DNA from: an uncultured Poribacteria bacterium
Lineage (GTDB): Bacteria > Poribacteria > WGA-4E > PCPOR2b
Direction: 5' to 3'
Length of the DNA stretch: 64,000 nt
NCBI GenBank assembly: GCA_958296125.1
Contig: OY282444.1
Span: 4,373,623 to 4,437,622, forward strand
Under the pieces are notes generated by a model, which saw only the letters and a list, made by a program, of their open reading frames with translations, did not search any database and had not been told where the DNA came from. The position numbers were made by a program, and so were the translations under genes. Shown piece by piece: positions 38,315-47,137 of this stretch; positions within the stretch are counted from its first letter, which is position 1; each line of letters begins with the position of its first letter.

Positions 38315-38420
38315 GTCGAGGCAGGGATGCCTCTCCCACAGGTGCTGATAATTGAGGTAATTTTGCTGTGGGAGGGAAATCCCTTTCCCGATAGTCGAGG
38401 CAGGGATGCCTCTCCTACAG
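38315..38420. repeat. REP-pair unit upstream of the RAYT gene
   Basis: One complete REP-A/linker/REP-B unit plus another REP-A, beginning GTCGAGGCAGGGATGCCTC, 25 bases upstream of the RAYT start codon. Together with the array it brackets the transposase gene. Confidence 0.9.
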
Positions 38421-38540
38421 ATATGTTGGGGATACAAGCTGGGATTGTTAGGCACCATCTCACAATCGGCTTTAGCATTTTTCGTCTTTTTTTTGATTTG
38501 AAGAAAGATTGGTTGAGTTGCTACAATAATATAGAAGCTC

Positions 38541-39053
38541 ATGTTAAGAAATCGTGCAACAGAAACCGCCCCCCTCATGACAGACACAACAATTCCGAAA
38601 TTCCTCGCCGATGAGAACGTAGGAAAACTGGGTAGGTGGCTGCGGATTTTAGGATACGATGTCGCTTACCAATCTCCCGCGCTTGATGCCCAGCTTGCAC
38701 TCAAAGCCCTGCGTGAGAATCGGGTGATTCTGACACGCGATCGAGAATTTGTGGAGCGGCGTATGGTCGAGCGGCACCTCCTGCTTACCAGCCAAGATCC
38801 GGTCGATCAACTCAAGCAGGTCATTCAAACGTTTCACTTAAAACTCGATCGCAATTCCTTCTTTACGCGCTGCCTCGATTGCAACACCCCTATTGAATCT
38901 GTTCCCAAAGCGCAAGTCCGTTCTGCTGTCCCGGCCTACGTCTATCGCACACAGGATCAATTTCACCGATGTCCAACCTGTAACAAGCTCTTTTGGGCGG
39001 GTAGCCATACGACCCATTTTCAGAATTGGTTGAGGCAGGTGGGTGAAGCGTAA
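38541..39053 (+). CDS. Mut7-C RNase-domain protein with zinc ribbon
   Basis: 170 residues (ATG 38541; ATG 38577 gives a 158-residue form beginning MTDTTIPKFLADENVG). The PIN-like Mut7-C domain is seen in KFLADENVGKLGRWLRILGY and ILTRDREFVERR. A zinc ribbon follows: CLDC and CPTC pairs (RCLDCNTP, RCPTCNKLFW). Predicted ribonuclease, cytoplasmic; physiological target unknown. Ribosome-binding sites are weak for both starts. Confidence 0.85.
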   Translation: MLRNRATETAPLMTDTTIPKFLADENVGKLGRWLRILGYDVAYQSPALDAQLALKALRENRVILTRDREFVERRMVERHLLLTSQDPVDQLKQVIQTFHLKLDRNSFFTRCLDCNTPIESVPKAQVRSAVPAYVYRTQDQFHRCPTCNKLFWAGSHTTHFQNWLRQVGEA

Positions 39054-39061
39054 TGCGTCTC

Positions 39062-40183
39062 TCACACTTCGATAATTTCCACATTAGCGCGCGGCAGGAC
39101 AACCGTGCTGCCAGCTTCCAGTTCAACCTCCAACACACGCACCTTTGCCTCCGTCTCAAGTTGTTGCCGTTCGACTGGCAGGGCGGATACATGGCCCAGC
39201 TGACCGAAATACGGTTCACGGATGATGCGGATCGGGGTGCCGATATCGAGCGCGGCACTTGCGATGTTTGTGTCAACTGTTTCCTCTTGTGCCTCAACGG
39301 GGATGATGATTGTTGGCCGCACAACGCCCGCGCGAATCTGTGTTGCACCATTGATCGAAGCCGTCATCCCCTCCTGCGCTTTAAGCAGATTGAAAGTTCG
39401 CGCTGCCATGCTTATCTCCCCAAATCCTTCCGTAATCACCAGTGTGAGCCCCAGCGACTCTGAACCCGTTATTGCGACACCCAGCTCGTATCCCAACAGG
39501 GCACGGAGATCGTCGTCATGAATGCCGCCCACAATTATCCCTTTGACCCCTTGCCGAATTGCCTCCTGAATCGCATCGTTTCCGACCACAGCCCCGCCGC
39601 AGAGGATCTTGTCTTGATGTGCGGATCGGATGAAATCCTTTGTCAATGGGGTGTCCGGAGAATCTACAACGACTTCGAGGGCCCCAACCGTTTCCCCACC
39701 GATGCCGAAAATTCCTTGGATGTAGGTCCCATACGTTTCTACGATGGCACCTTCGTCCGAGATAATCTCGACAATTGACCCGGCGATATGGCCCATGACA
39801 TTCACAGGGATTGGTGCTTCACGAATGATCACCTGTCCCGTTACATCGGAGATGCCTTCGATGGTCCCATCAATCGGGCCCCGCGCGTGCGACTTAAACA
39901 GTCCAAACAAGCCCTTCGTCTCCCCTATAATCTCGTCCTTTGCGACGGGTTCGCCCTCTTTTTTAAGCATATAGTCCCGTATATCTTCGGGGGGAATACT
40001 CAGTAAATTTGCGATATTCACCAGTTGAACGTTCCCCGGCAGAACTGCTTTTGCGACCACATCCTCCGCCTCGATTCTATCCCCTACCCGAACAATCACC
40101 TCCCCTCCGATTGGGAGTCGGCGTTCATTGCGTATTGTCGTGCCCGCCGCGACTTTGAGTCCGGGGGTGTATGCGTGTGCCAT
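39062..40183 (-). CDS. Conserved protein with barrel and C-terminal KOW-like segment
   Basis: 373 residues. N-terminal beta-rich part GGEVIVRVGDRIEAEDVVAK resembles a barrel-sandwich (biotinyl/lipoyl-like) fold, and the centre has glycine-rich strands such as GIFGIGGETVGALEVVV. The C-terminal GTPIRIIREPYFGQLGHV and ELEAGSTVVLPRANVEII resemble a KOW/NusG-type module. I know no function for it. It is convergent with the Mut7-C gene; its start region is the end of a 510-base gap. Confidence 0.7.
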   Translation of the reverse strand: MAHAYTPGLKVAAGTTIRNERRLPIGGEVIVRVGDRIEAEDVVAKAVLPGNVQLVNIANLLSIPPEDIRDYMLKKEGEPVAKDEIIGETKGLFGLFKSHARGPIDGTIEGISDVTGQVIIREAPIPVNVMGHIAGSIVEIISDEGAIVETYGTYIQGIFGIGGETVGALEVVVDSPDTPLTKDFIRSAHQDKILCGGAVVGNDAIQEAIRQGVKGIIVGGIHDDDLRALLGYELGVAITGSESLGLTLVITEGFGEISMAARTFNLLKAQEGMTASINGATQIRAGVVRPTIIIPVEAQEETVDTNIASAALDIGTPIRIIREPYFGQLGHVSALPVERQQLETEAKVRVLEVELEAGSTVVLPRANVEIIEV

Positions 40184-40494
40184 AAATTTGCCCTTTTACA
40201 TGAAATCTAATCCGTGCCAAAAATCTCAGTTTAATTCGTTGTAGAACACCTTTATAATAGCAAATTCCCTTTCAAAAGACAATGTAAATCAAAAAACAAC
40301 AAAGCTGTTAGGGCCATTTAATTCTTCAATCCATGCCATCCGTGCCGAAACCAGGGAGCCCAAGGGCCGGACAAGATCCCCCCCGCTTGCGGGGGGGGGA
40401 GGGGGGGGTTCTCTGCTCTTCGAGGCAGGCTAGAACGAACTACCCACCAAAAATCATTCAAAAAGTCGAAAACTAAATACCCCTAACAAAGATG
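40184..40494. other. Intergenic region with long G/C runs
   Basis: No gene seen. It contains a C7-GCTTGC-G9 hairpin followed by another eight-G run (about 40378-40410), able to form a hairpin or quadruplex. A TTAGGGCCATTTAA end near 40309 resembles the MITE terminus at 19171. Confidence 0.5.
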
Positions 40495-40523
40495 TTGACA
40501 ACCCCACCCCACCCCATTATAAT
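40495..40523 (+). promoter_or_regulatory. Consensus sigma-70 promoter for the GHMP kinase gene
   Basis: TTGACA, 17-base spacer made of ACCCC repeats, TATAAT: both hexamers match consensus. Predicted start near 40530 gives a leader of about 165 nt containing the REP hairpin at 40560. Confidence 0.75.
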
Positions 40524-40559
40524 GATTATAATGACCAAGGCGCATGTCAAAAGAAAGCA

Positions 40560-40583
40560 GTCGGGCTAGGAAGCCCGACCTAC
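40560..40583 (-). repeat. REP hairpin, GTAG head, AGCCCGAC family
   Basis: On the minus strand GTAG precedes GTCGGGCT-TCCT-AGCCCGAC, identical in stem and loop to 6687 and 48169. It would lie in the 5' leader of the GHMP kinase transcript. Confidence 0.75.
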
Positions 40584-40693
40584 AGGAACCGACCTACGGG
40601 ATATTCTTTCGCCGACGGGTCTCATAAAAGAAATGTCCGCCGTAATTTGTATCTTCACATCCAGCCATCTGATGTCTTAATTGGAGCCGTTTT

Positions 40694-42193
40694 ATGAACG
40701 CGACCACCGAAATCCTGAAGGGCAACAACCCCATGAAAGTTGAACAGATTTTTGGCCCCGACATCAAGCCTTATGAGGTCCTTGAGTTTGAATCGATGCT
40801 GCGGTATGAAGATTTTCAGATATTCGGTGAATACGGGCTTGAAAAAAATGGGCGGGTTATCATTACTAGAGCACCGGCGCGGCTGGATGTGATGGGCGGC
40901 ATTGTGGAATACTGCGGTGGCAACGTCTTGGGATTGACCCTTGAACGTTCTGCGGTTGTCGGGTGTCAAGCGAAACTGGATCGCCAGTTGAGTGTGTTAA
41001 GTTTTGACGCGCCCGCACAGGGGTATCAGTCCGTCCGCCAGATCGCCATTGACGATTTCTACACAGATGGAAACCTTAAATCTTACGAGGAGGTTCAACC
41101 GCTTTTCGCACGCAGTCCACAAACCGCATGGACAGGATATGTCCTCGGCGGATTTTTCGCACTCCTGAAAGAGGGGGGAGTCGATCGCCTACCGCATGGG
41201 GCAGCCGTTATTATTAAGAGCAATATCCCGGTGGAGGCAGGAATCGGTTCTTCCGCAGCAATCGGGGTCGCAACGCTAACAGCGATTAACCACCTGTATG
41301 AACTCAAGCTGAGCGCGCTCGAAATTGCTCAAATCGGGCAGATTGTCGAAAACCGGATCGTCGGTGTGCCGTGTGGAGCCATGGCTACAATCACCGTCGC
41401 TGCTGGACAGCGGGACAGCTTACTTTCGATTCTCTGTCAGCCGGATCAGATCCTTGAAACCGTCCACCTGCCCCCGAATACCAGATTAATTGGCATCCAC
41501 AGTAGAGCGAAGCGGGGCTCAACCAGTTCAGCCCATCTTGATGCACGCACCGCAGCGTTTATGGGATTGACAATTCTCCAAAATACCCTCGATCTGGAGG
41601 AGCTGTGCGATAACTATCTGTGTCGGTTATCTATTAAGGAGTTCCGTCAAAAGTGCTGGAAGGTTTTACCGGCGCGGCTGAAAGGGGAAGATTTCATCCA
41701 CCGATACGGCGAGACGGTCGATCCACTTACAAAAGTTGAACCTCAAAAGGTTTACGCCGTGCGCAGCCGCGTCGAACATCTGATTTACGAACATGCCCGC
41801 GTCCAACGCTTTATCGAACATCTCAAAAAGGCGAACGCCAATCCGCGGCACCTGCATCACCATCTTATGGAGGCAGGAAAACTGATGTTCGCATCGGATT
41901 GGAGTAGTCGTTTCCGGGCCGGGCTTGGCTTGCCCGAAGTTGAGCAGATTGTTCGGTCTATTCGGAAGGTCGGGGTTCGGGGCGGCTTCTACGGCGCGAG
42001 AATGACCAGCACCGGCAGCACAGTCGCGGTGCTCTGTCACGGCGATGTCTCTAACGCGATGATCCAGATTTTGTCTGCCTATAAATTAGCATGGGGGCTC
42101 GACGCGGAATCGTTCATGGGTTCATCATCGGGCGCGTTTGAGTTTGGACATGTAATCCTGCGACTTACTAAGGAGCTATTTCCTAAGCCGTGA
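40694..42193 (+). CDS. GHMP kinase (galactokinase-like)
   Basis: 499 residues. The N-terminal sugar-recognition block RAPARLDVMGGIVEYCGG, the phosphate-binding GHMP loop EAGIGSSAAIGVA (183-189) and the third motif GGFYGARMTSTGST are present. It phosphorylates the anomeric or side-chain hydroxyl of a sugar; galactokinase or arabinokinase-like, substrate unproven. GGAG precedes the ATG. It is longer than galactokinase by about 100 residues, with a central insertion around residues 285-370. Confidence 0.85.
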   Translation: MNATTEILKGNNPMKVEQIFGPDIKPYEVLEFESMLRYEDFQIFGEYGLEKNGRVIITRAPARLDVMGGIVEYCGGNVLGLTLERSAVVGCQAKLDRQLSVLSFDAPAQGYQSVRQIAIDDFYTDGNLKSYEEVQPLFARSPQTAWTGYVLGGFFALLKEGGVDRLPHGAAVIIKSNIPVEAGIGSSAAIGVATLTAINHLYELKLSALEIAQIGQIVENRIVGVPCGAMATITVAAGQRDSLLSILCQPDQILETVHLPPNTRLIGIHSRAKRGSTSSAHLDARTAAFMGLTILQNTLDLEELCDNYLCRLSIKEFRQKCWKVLPARLKGEDFIHRYGETVDPLTKVEPQKVYAVRSRVEHLIYEHARVQRFIEHLKKANANPRHLHHHLMEAGKLMFASDWSSRFRAGLGLPEVEQIVRSIRKVGVRGGFYGARMTSTGSTVAVLCHGDVSNAMIQILSAYKLAWGLDAESFMGSSSGAFEFGHVILRLTKELFPKP

Positions 42194-42289
42194 ATCTCCG
42201 CATAACATAAAAGGTTCAGTAGCGAGCATTCCTGTCGTTGCAATATTCTAGATTTTCCGATCTAATTGCTGCAGAGTAATACCCCACTA

Positions 42290-43426
42290 ATGACAACTCC
42301 ACCTCTGTTCAACGATATTATTGTTGATGCACCCACGACGGAAGGTATCAAGTATGCTGGATCAAAACTGAAACTCCTGCCTCATATATTGCAACTGGCA
42401 AAGGGGACCGATGCTAAAACCGTCCTAGATGGTTTCTCTGGAACGACGCGGGTCTCCCAAGCATTTGCCAAAACAGGTTATCGCGTGTTTTGTAACGACA
42501 TCGCTCCATGGTCTGAAGTGTTTGGGGTATGCTATCTTCTCAACGACAAGAAAAAAGCGGATTATGCTGAACTCATCAAACATCTCAACGCATTGCCTCC
42601 CAAGGATGGCTGGTTCACATCGCACTATGGAGGGGCCCCGACATCAGTGCAGGCAGATGGGCTCAAGAAACCGTGGCAGCTCCATAACACGCGGAAATTA
42701 GATGCGATACGGGAGGAGATTGATCGGCTCGCCCTGCCGAAAGTTGAAAGGGCGGTCGCGCTCACCAGCCTCATGCTCGCGCTTGATCGGGTTGATAGCA
42801 CCCTTGGGCATTTTGCTTCGTATCTGAAGGAGTGGGCCCCCCGATCGTTTAATGCGTTGACCCTTAAAGTGCCCAATCTATTTTGCACAGGCGCGCACCA
42901 CGAAGTCTCGCGTCGGGACATCTTTGAACAGGTCAGCGATAGAGCTGTCGATCTGGCATATTACGATCCGCCATACGGATCTAATAATGAGAAGATGCCG
43001 CCCTCCAGAGTCAGATACGCCGCCTATTATCATCTCTGGTCAACGGTATGCCTTAACGATAAACCGGAGCTGTTTGGTAGGGTGTTGCGACGCAAGGATA
43101 CATCGGATACTGTGGCTCCGTCTGTGTTTGAAGAATTCCGAAGAAACGATTGCACGGGCCGCTTCATCGCGGTTGAGGCGATCGAGCGATTGATTCGGAA
43201 GACTCGCGCTCGGTGGATTATCCTCTCTTACAGCGCGGAGGGACGCGCAACCGCTGGCGAACTCAATGAAATCCTTCAGGATAACGGTTCGCTACTTGAA
43301 GCCGTTGAGATAACCTATAAGCGAAATGTGATGGCGGAGATGAAATTGACTCATGATTGGGTGCGGACTACCGATGTGCCGAATCGAGAATTCCTTTTTC
43401 TAATCGAAACAAACACGAAAAATTAA
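42290..43426 (+). CDS. D12-class N6-adenine DNA methyltransferase
   Basis: 378 residues from ATG 42290 (a TTG at 42266 is in frame). Motif X/I: GIKYAGSKLKLLPHI and VLDGFSGTTRVSQAF; catalytic motif IV DLAYYDPPYGS (DPPY). The order of motifs is that of Dam-like alpha-class enzymes. There is no adjacent restriction nuclease, so it may be a solitary modification enzyme. The Shine-Dalgarno is weak. Confidence 0.85.
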   Translation: MTTPPLFNDIIVDAPTTEGIKYAGSKLKLLPHILQLAKGTDAKTVLDGFSGTTRVSQAFAKTGYRVFCNDIAPWSEVFGVCYLLNDKKKADYAELIKHLNALPPKDGWFTSHYGGAPTSVQADGLKKPWQLHNTRKLDAIREEIDRLALPKVERAVALTSLMLALDRVDSTLGHFASYLKEWAPRSFNALTLKVPNLFCTGAHHEVSRRDIFEQVSDRAVDLAYYDPPYGSNNEKMPPSRVRYAAYYHLWSTVCLNDKPELFGRVLRRKDTSDTVAPSVFEEFRRNDCTGRFIAVEAIERLIRKTRARWIILSYSAEGRATAGELNEILQDNGSLLEAVEITYKRNVMAEMKLTHDWVRTTDVPNREFLFLIETNTKN

Positions 43427-43528
43427 GAAGGGGGCTCATGTTAAGGATCAGAACGGCATTTCACGCATCACGTTTCACCCGCTTTACGCTTTACACTTGC
43501 TTTTGACAGGATCCAAGGAGGTATATGA

Positions 43529-44395
43529 ATGTCCCAACAACCTATGCGCGGTATGTTTCCGGTCCTGATTACGCCTTTTGACGAACAGGAGCGCATTGAT
43601 GAAGCTAGCTTGAGGAGCGTTGTTGAATATAACATCAACGCCGGTGTCCACGGCGTGGTGATAGCGTTCGCCACAGAGATTATGAAGCTCACCGAGGCGG
43701 AACGCTTACAGGTTGCCCAAGTGGTGGTCGATCAGACACAAGGTAGGGTACCGGTCGTTGTGAACACCGGCGCGGTATCCACGGCTGCTACTGTGCAATA
43801 TAGCCGACAAACCGAAGCCCTCGGAGTCACAGCGGTGATGTGCACCCCGCCCGCAGCAGATGTGCCGGCGGAGGAGAAACGGGCATACTTCAAGGCGATA
43901 TCGGATGCGGTCAGTGTCCCAATCTTCGTTCAGGAGGCTGGCACATCGCTCGGTGGGGTGCTGCTGCGACAGATTGCTGAGGAGAGCGAACAGGTGCGCT
44001 ACGCCAAAGTTGAGAACGCACCGCCAGCGCAGAAGGTATACGAGGCGGTTCAGCATGGCGGTGATCTGGTCACAGTCTTCGGGGGCGCGAGCGGAACTTA
44101 TCTTATCGAAGAGCTACGCCGCGGCTCACAGGGCACGATGCCTTGGGCCAGCCAGCCGCACGCCTTTGTCCAAGTCTGGGACCACTGGCAGGCGGGTGAC
44201 GAAACCGCAGCCCGCGAGGTCTGGGAACGCGAGATTGCCCCGATTCTCCGCGTGGGTGGGCTGATCCACAAGGAGATCCTCTACCGCAAAGGTATTATCA
44301 AATCCGCACGCTGGCGGTCTCCGCAACCCGCTCCCCTCGATGACATGGCGCAACGGGAGTTGGATGAGGTCTGTGAGCGGTTAGGGATTGGCTGA
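43529..44395 (+). CDS. Dihydrodipicolinate synthase-family lyase, atypical active site
   Basis: 288 residues with the DapA/NanA barrel: GMFPVLITPFDEQERID, GAVSTAATVQYSRQTEALG and the Schiff-base Lys in VRYAKVENAPP. The catalytic-triad Tyr usually found in YNVP is not present; the corresponding strand reads PIFVQEAGTSLG. The TTGE motif is replaced by FATEIMKLT. It is therefore unlikely to be a true lysine-pathway DapA; probably an aldolase of unknown substrate. AGGAGG precedes the ATG at ideal spacing. Confidence 0.82.
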   Translation: MSQQPMRGMFPVLITPFDEQERIDEASLRSVVEYNINAGVHGVVIAFATEIMKLTEAERLQVAQVVVDQTQGRVPVVVNTGAVSTAATVQYSRQTEALGVTAVMCTPPAADVPAEEKRAYFKAISDAVSVPIFVQEAGTSLGGVLLRQIAEESEQVRYAKVENAPPAQKVYEAVQHGGDLVTVFGGASGTYLIEELRRGSQGTMPWASQPHAFVQVWDHWQAGDETAAREVWEREIAPILRVGGLIHKEILYRKGIIKSARWRSPQPAPLDDMAQRELDEVCERLGIG

Positions 44396-44441
44396 TATGC
44401 CTTGGCACCAATTTTTTCCGTAAGAAACCGTTGCCTCACTA

Positions 44442-44470
44442 TTGACATATAGGGAAAATTAAAATATAAT
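44442..44470 (+). promoter_or_regulatory. Consensus sigma-70 promoter for the acylase gene
   Basis: TTGACA, 17-base spacer, TATAAT, both hexamers consensus. Predicted start near 44477; the 160-nt leader contains the IS200/IS605-like hairpin at 44545. Confidence 0.75.
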
Positions 44471-44544
44471 ATAGTCTAAATTGCTAGTCGTAGGCATATT
44501 CCGCCCCCGATGGATCGGGACTTACCTTGTTGATAGAACAATTC

Positions 44545-44595
44545 GACTCCTAAAGGATGAGAATCCCAATCCTTTAGGTTTGGGAGTATGTCAAC
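44545..44595 (+). repeat. IS200/IS605-type right-end relic with hairpin
   Basis: Reads GACTCCTAAAGGATGAG, then AATCCCAATCCTTTAGGTTT, then GGGAGTATGTCAAC. CCCAA-CC pairs with GG-TTGGG around TTTA. CCTAAAGGAT can alternatively pair perfectly with ATCCTTTAGG, as in the pseudoknot of IS605-type right ends/omega-RNA tails. The ending TGTCAA is characteristic of those ends. No tnpA or tnpB is present. Confidence 0.6.
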
Positions 44596-44638
44596 GTGTC
44601 GATGGAATCTCTGTGAGAAAAGGTAGAATAACAGAACC

Positions 44639-46984
44639 ATGTCAGTGAAAATTACGAAAACAGACCTGAAAGCTGCCCTGCCCGATGTCACGACCCCGAT
44701 GCGTTTTTCGGGCATCCACAAGCCCGTTGAGGTGTATCGGGACAAGTGGGGCATCCCTCACATCAAGGCGGAGAACGAAAACGACCTATTTTTTGCACAA
44801 GGGTTTGTTACCGCGCAGGACCGGCTGTGGCACATGGATGCGGATCGGCATCGTGCGCTCGGAAGATGGGCGGAATTCGCCGGGGATAGTGGCGTTGCTC
44901 AAGACCAGCTGCTGCGAGCGGCGGGAATGGGCCGCACCGCAAAGCTCGACTACGAAATCGCTAGCCCTGAAGCGAAGGTGATGATTGATGCCTACACAGC
45001 TGGTGTGAACGCCTACCTCGACACCGTCCAAACCTTGCCTATTGAATACACAATCCTTGACCAAACCCCTGAACGGTGGGAGCATTGGCACTGTCTCGCT
45101 GTCTACAAGATTCGTAACACCCTTTTGGGAACGTTTGAACCGAAGCTCTACCGAATGCGCTTGGCAAAGGCACTTGGACCCGAAAATATTGCTGAACTCA
45201 TGAGAGGATACCCGAATGGTTACCTGATCACAGTGCCGCCGGGCGCGACTTACGAAGGGCCTCCGCTTGAAGGGTTTGATGAACTGAGCGCGGCTGCTGA
45301 AGCGGCGAACTGGCTTGATGAGGTGGACGCGGGATCAAATGGCTGGGCCATTTCCGGTGAACTGACCGAATCAGGGTTGCCGCTAGTGGGGGGGGACTCA
45401 CATCGTGCCCTTGACACGCCGAGCGTTTACTACCAAGTCCACCTATCGTGCCCCGAATTGACGGTGATTGGCCACGCTGTGCCGGGGATGCCGGGCGCGC
45501 TCCACTTCTGCCACAACGAATATGTGGCGTGGGGGATGACGCATGGGGGGGCGGATACGCAGGACCTCTTTATTGAACGTTTCCGTGAGGGCCCGAATGG
45601 TCGTGAGTATCTGTTCAAGGACGAATGGTTGCCCGCCGAGGTGCTCAACGAAACAATCAGGGTGCGTGATGCTGAACCCGTCTCCCGTGAGGTGACGATT
45701 ACCCACCACGGCCCCGTGGTTGCCGGTGATCCCGCATCGGGAATGGCTGTGGCAATCAGCGATCCGGGGCTCATTGCCGGGTCCCAATGGGTCGATGCCG
45801 CACGCGATGCCATGCGATCGAAGTCCGTAGATGAGTTGCATGAGGCGTTCCGCAACTGGACAGACCGTGTGAATAACTACGCTGTGGGCGATGTGCACGG
45901 AAACTTCGGCTATCTGCACGCGGGCAAAATCCCGATTCGGCCCGCATCTAACGGTTGGCGGGCGGTGCCGGGTTGGACGGGCGAGTATGAATGGAACGGT
46001 TATATCCCCCACGACGAACTGCCCAAAGCCATCAATCCCAACACCAATTATGTAATCACTTGCAACCAACGTGTCGCCGATTACGACTACCCTTACTATG
46101 TGGGACTGTCTTTCACACCTGAGTATCGCGCTCGACGGGTTCAAACGCAGATTCTTTCGCTCGAACCGGAGACAGCAACTGTTGACGATATGGCGCGTAT
46201 TCACGCCGAACGGATTTCAAATCCGGCGCGCATCTTCACCGAAGCGTTGGTCGATGTCACACCGCTTGACGAGGATTCAGCGGATGCACTGGGGCTGTTA
46301 CGAGCGTGGGGCTATGGCATGGACCGCGACCAAACCCAACCGTTGATTTATGCCAAGACCAAAACGCATGTCATCCAATTTCTACTCGATTACCTGATGG
46401 AAGATATGGCGGATGAGGTATTTTCAGGGGCTGCGGGAAGCGATGCCCATGTCCGTCAAATCGTAGTGGGAATGAACCTAGCACTTGAGGGGGAGCCAAT
46501 CTCCTTGCTGCCGCCCAGATATGATTGGCCGGATGTGCTGGCTTCCGCCCTCCGGTCGGCTGTTGCGGAACTTAAGGCGCAGCTCGGTGATGATATGTTC
46601 AAGTGGCGGTGGGGGCAGCTCCATCGCACGCACCCACAACACCCGCTTGCGGTGGTGTTCCCAGAGTTTGCCGATCTGCTGAATCCCCCGTCGTTCCCGA
46701 CGCATGGGGATGGTGATACGCCGCTTGCTGGGAGTTATGCCCTCCACAACGAATTCATCGCCACAGGTATGTCTGTCAATCGTTACATCCACGATCCGTC
46801 AGACTGGACCAATTCACAGTGGATTGTGCCGTTGGGAGCATCGGGCCACCCCGGCAGCCCACACTACGCGGATCAGGCGGAAATGTGGGCCAATGTCGAG
46901 TATATCCCGCAACTTTGGGACTGGAACCAGATTTCGGCTGAAGCGGAATCGCAGCAACGAATCGAACCGGCAGAGTCAGGGTAG
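44639..46984 (+). CDS. Penicillin-acylase-family Ntn hydrolase
   Basis: 781 residues, one-chain precursor length. An alpha-chain-like N-terminal region has DKWGIPHIKAENENDLFFAQ and VTAQDRLWHMD. The expected autocatalytic cleavage site and nucleophile Ser233 lie in EVDAGSNGWAIS. The beta chain includes YVAWGMTHGGADTQDLF and NQRVADYDYPYYVG. It hydrolyses amide bonds of acyl compounds (beta-lactams, acyl-homoserine lactones and others). Unlike most relatives it starts MSVKITKTDLK with no visible signal peptide. Confidence 0.9.
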   Translation: MSVKITKTDLKAALPDVTTPMRFSGIHKPVEVYRDKWGIPHIKAENENDLFFAQGFVTAQDRLWHMDADRHRALGRWAEFAGDSGVAQDQLLRAAGMGRTAKLDYEIASPEAKVMIDAYTAGVNAYLDTVQTLPIEYTILDQTPERWEHWHCLAVYKIRNTLLGTFEPKLYRMRLAKALGPENIAELMRGYPNGYLITVPPGATYEGPPLEGFDELSAAAEAANWLDEVDAGSNGWAISGELTESGLPLVGGDSHRALDTPSVYYQVHLSCPELTVIGHAVPGMPGALHFCHNEYVAWGMTHGGADTQDLFIERFREGPNGREYLFKDEWLPAEVLNETIRVRDAEPVSREVTITHHGPVVAGDPASGMAVAISDPGLIAGSQWVDAARDAMRSKSVDELHEAFRNWTDRVNNYAVGDVHGNFGYLHAGKIPIRPASNGWRAVPGWTGEYEWNGYIPHDELPKAINPNTNYVITCNQRVADYDYPYYVGLSFTPEYRARRVQTQILSLEPETATVDDMARIHAERISNPARIFTEALVDVTPLDEDSADALGLLRAWGYGMDRDQTQPLIYAKTKTHVIQFLLDYLMEDMADEVFSGAAGSDAHVRQIVVGMNLALEGEPISLLPPRYDWPDVLASALRSAVAELKAQLGDDMFKWRWGQLHRTHPQHPLAVVFPEFADLLNPPSFPTHGDGDTPLAGSYALHNEFIATGMSVNRYIHDPSDWTNSQWIVPLGASGHPGSPHYADQAEMWANVEYIPQLWDWNQISAEAESQQRIEPAESG

Positions 46985-47074
46985 AATAACAGTGGGGTGT
47001 CAATGACTGTGAAAGAACCCATTTTCCCTGTGCTTTTTCCACCAACAGCAAAAGAGAAAGGAAGGATGGAAAAG

Positions 47075-47137
47075 ATGGACGGAAGTCAACGTCTGCCGTG
47101 CTTGAACTTCCGACCCCGTCCGCAAAAACAGTTATGA
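47075..47137 (+). CDS. Possible 20-residue leader peptide of tonB
   Basis: ATG 47075 is preceded by a strong GGAAGGATGG site and opens a 20-codon frame MDGSQRLPCLNFRPRPQKQL. Its TGA overlaps the ATG (47134) of the TonB-family frame as ATGA. It has a better ribosome-binding site than the TonB gene itself, suggesting translational coupling. It may alternatively be fortuitous. Confidence 0.35.
   Translation: MDGSQRLPCLNFRPRPQKQL

Noticed and set aside
40378-40410. Transcription terminator
   Set aside because: The GC hairpin is strong but followed by G-rich sequence, not a T-run, on either strand.
43529-44395. dapA (lysine biosynthesis)
   Set aside because: The catalytic Tyr motif is missing and no lysine-pathway genes are nearby.
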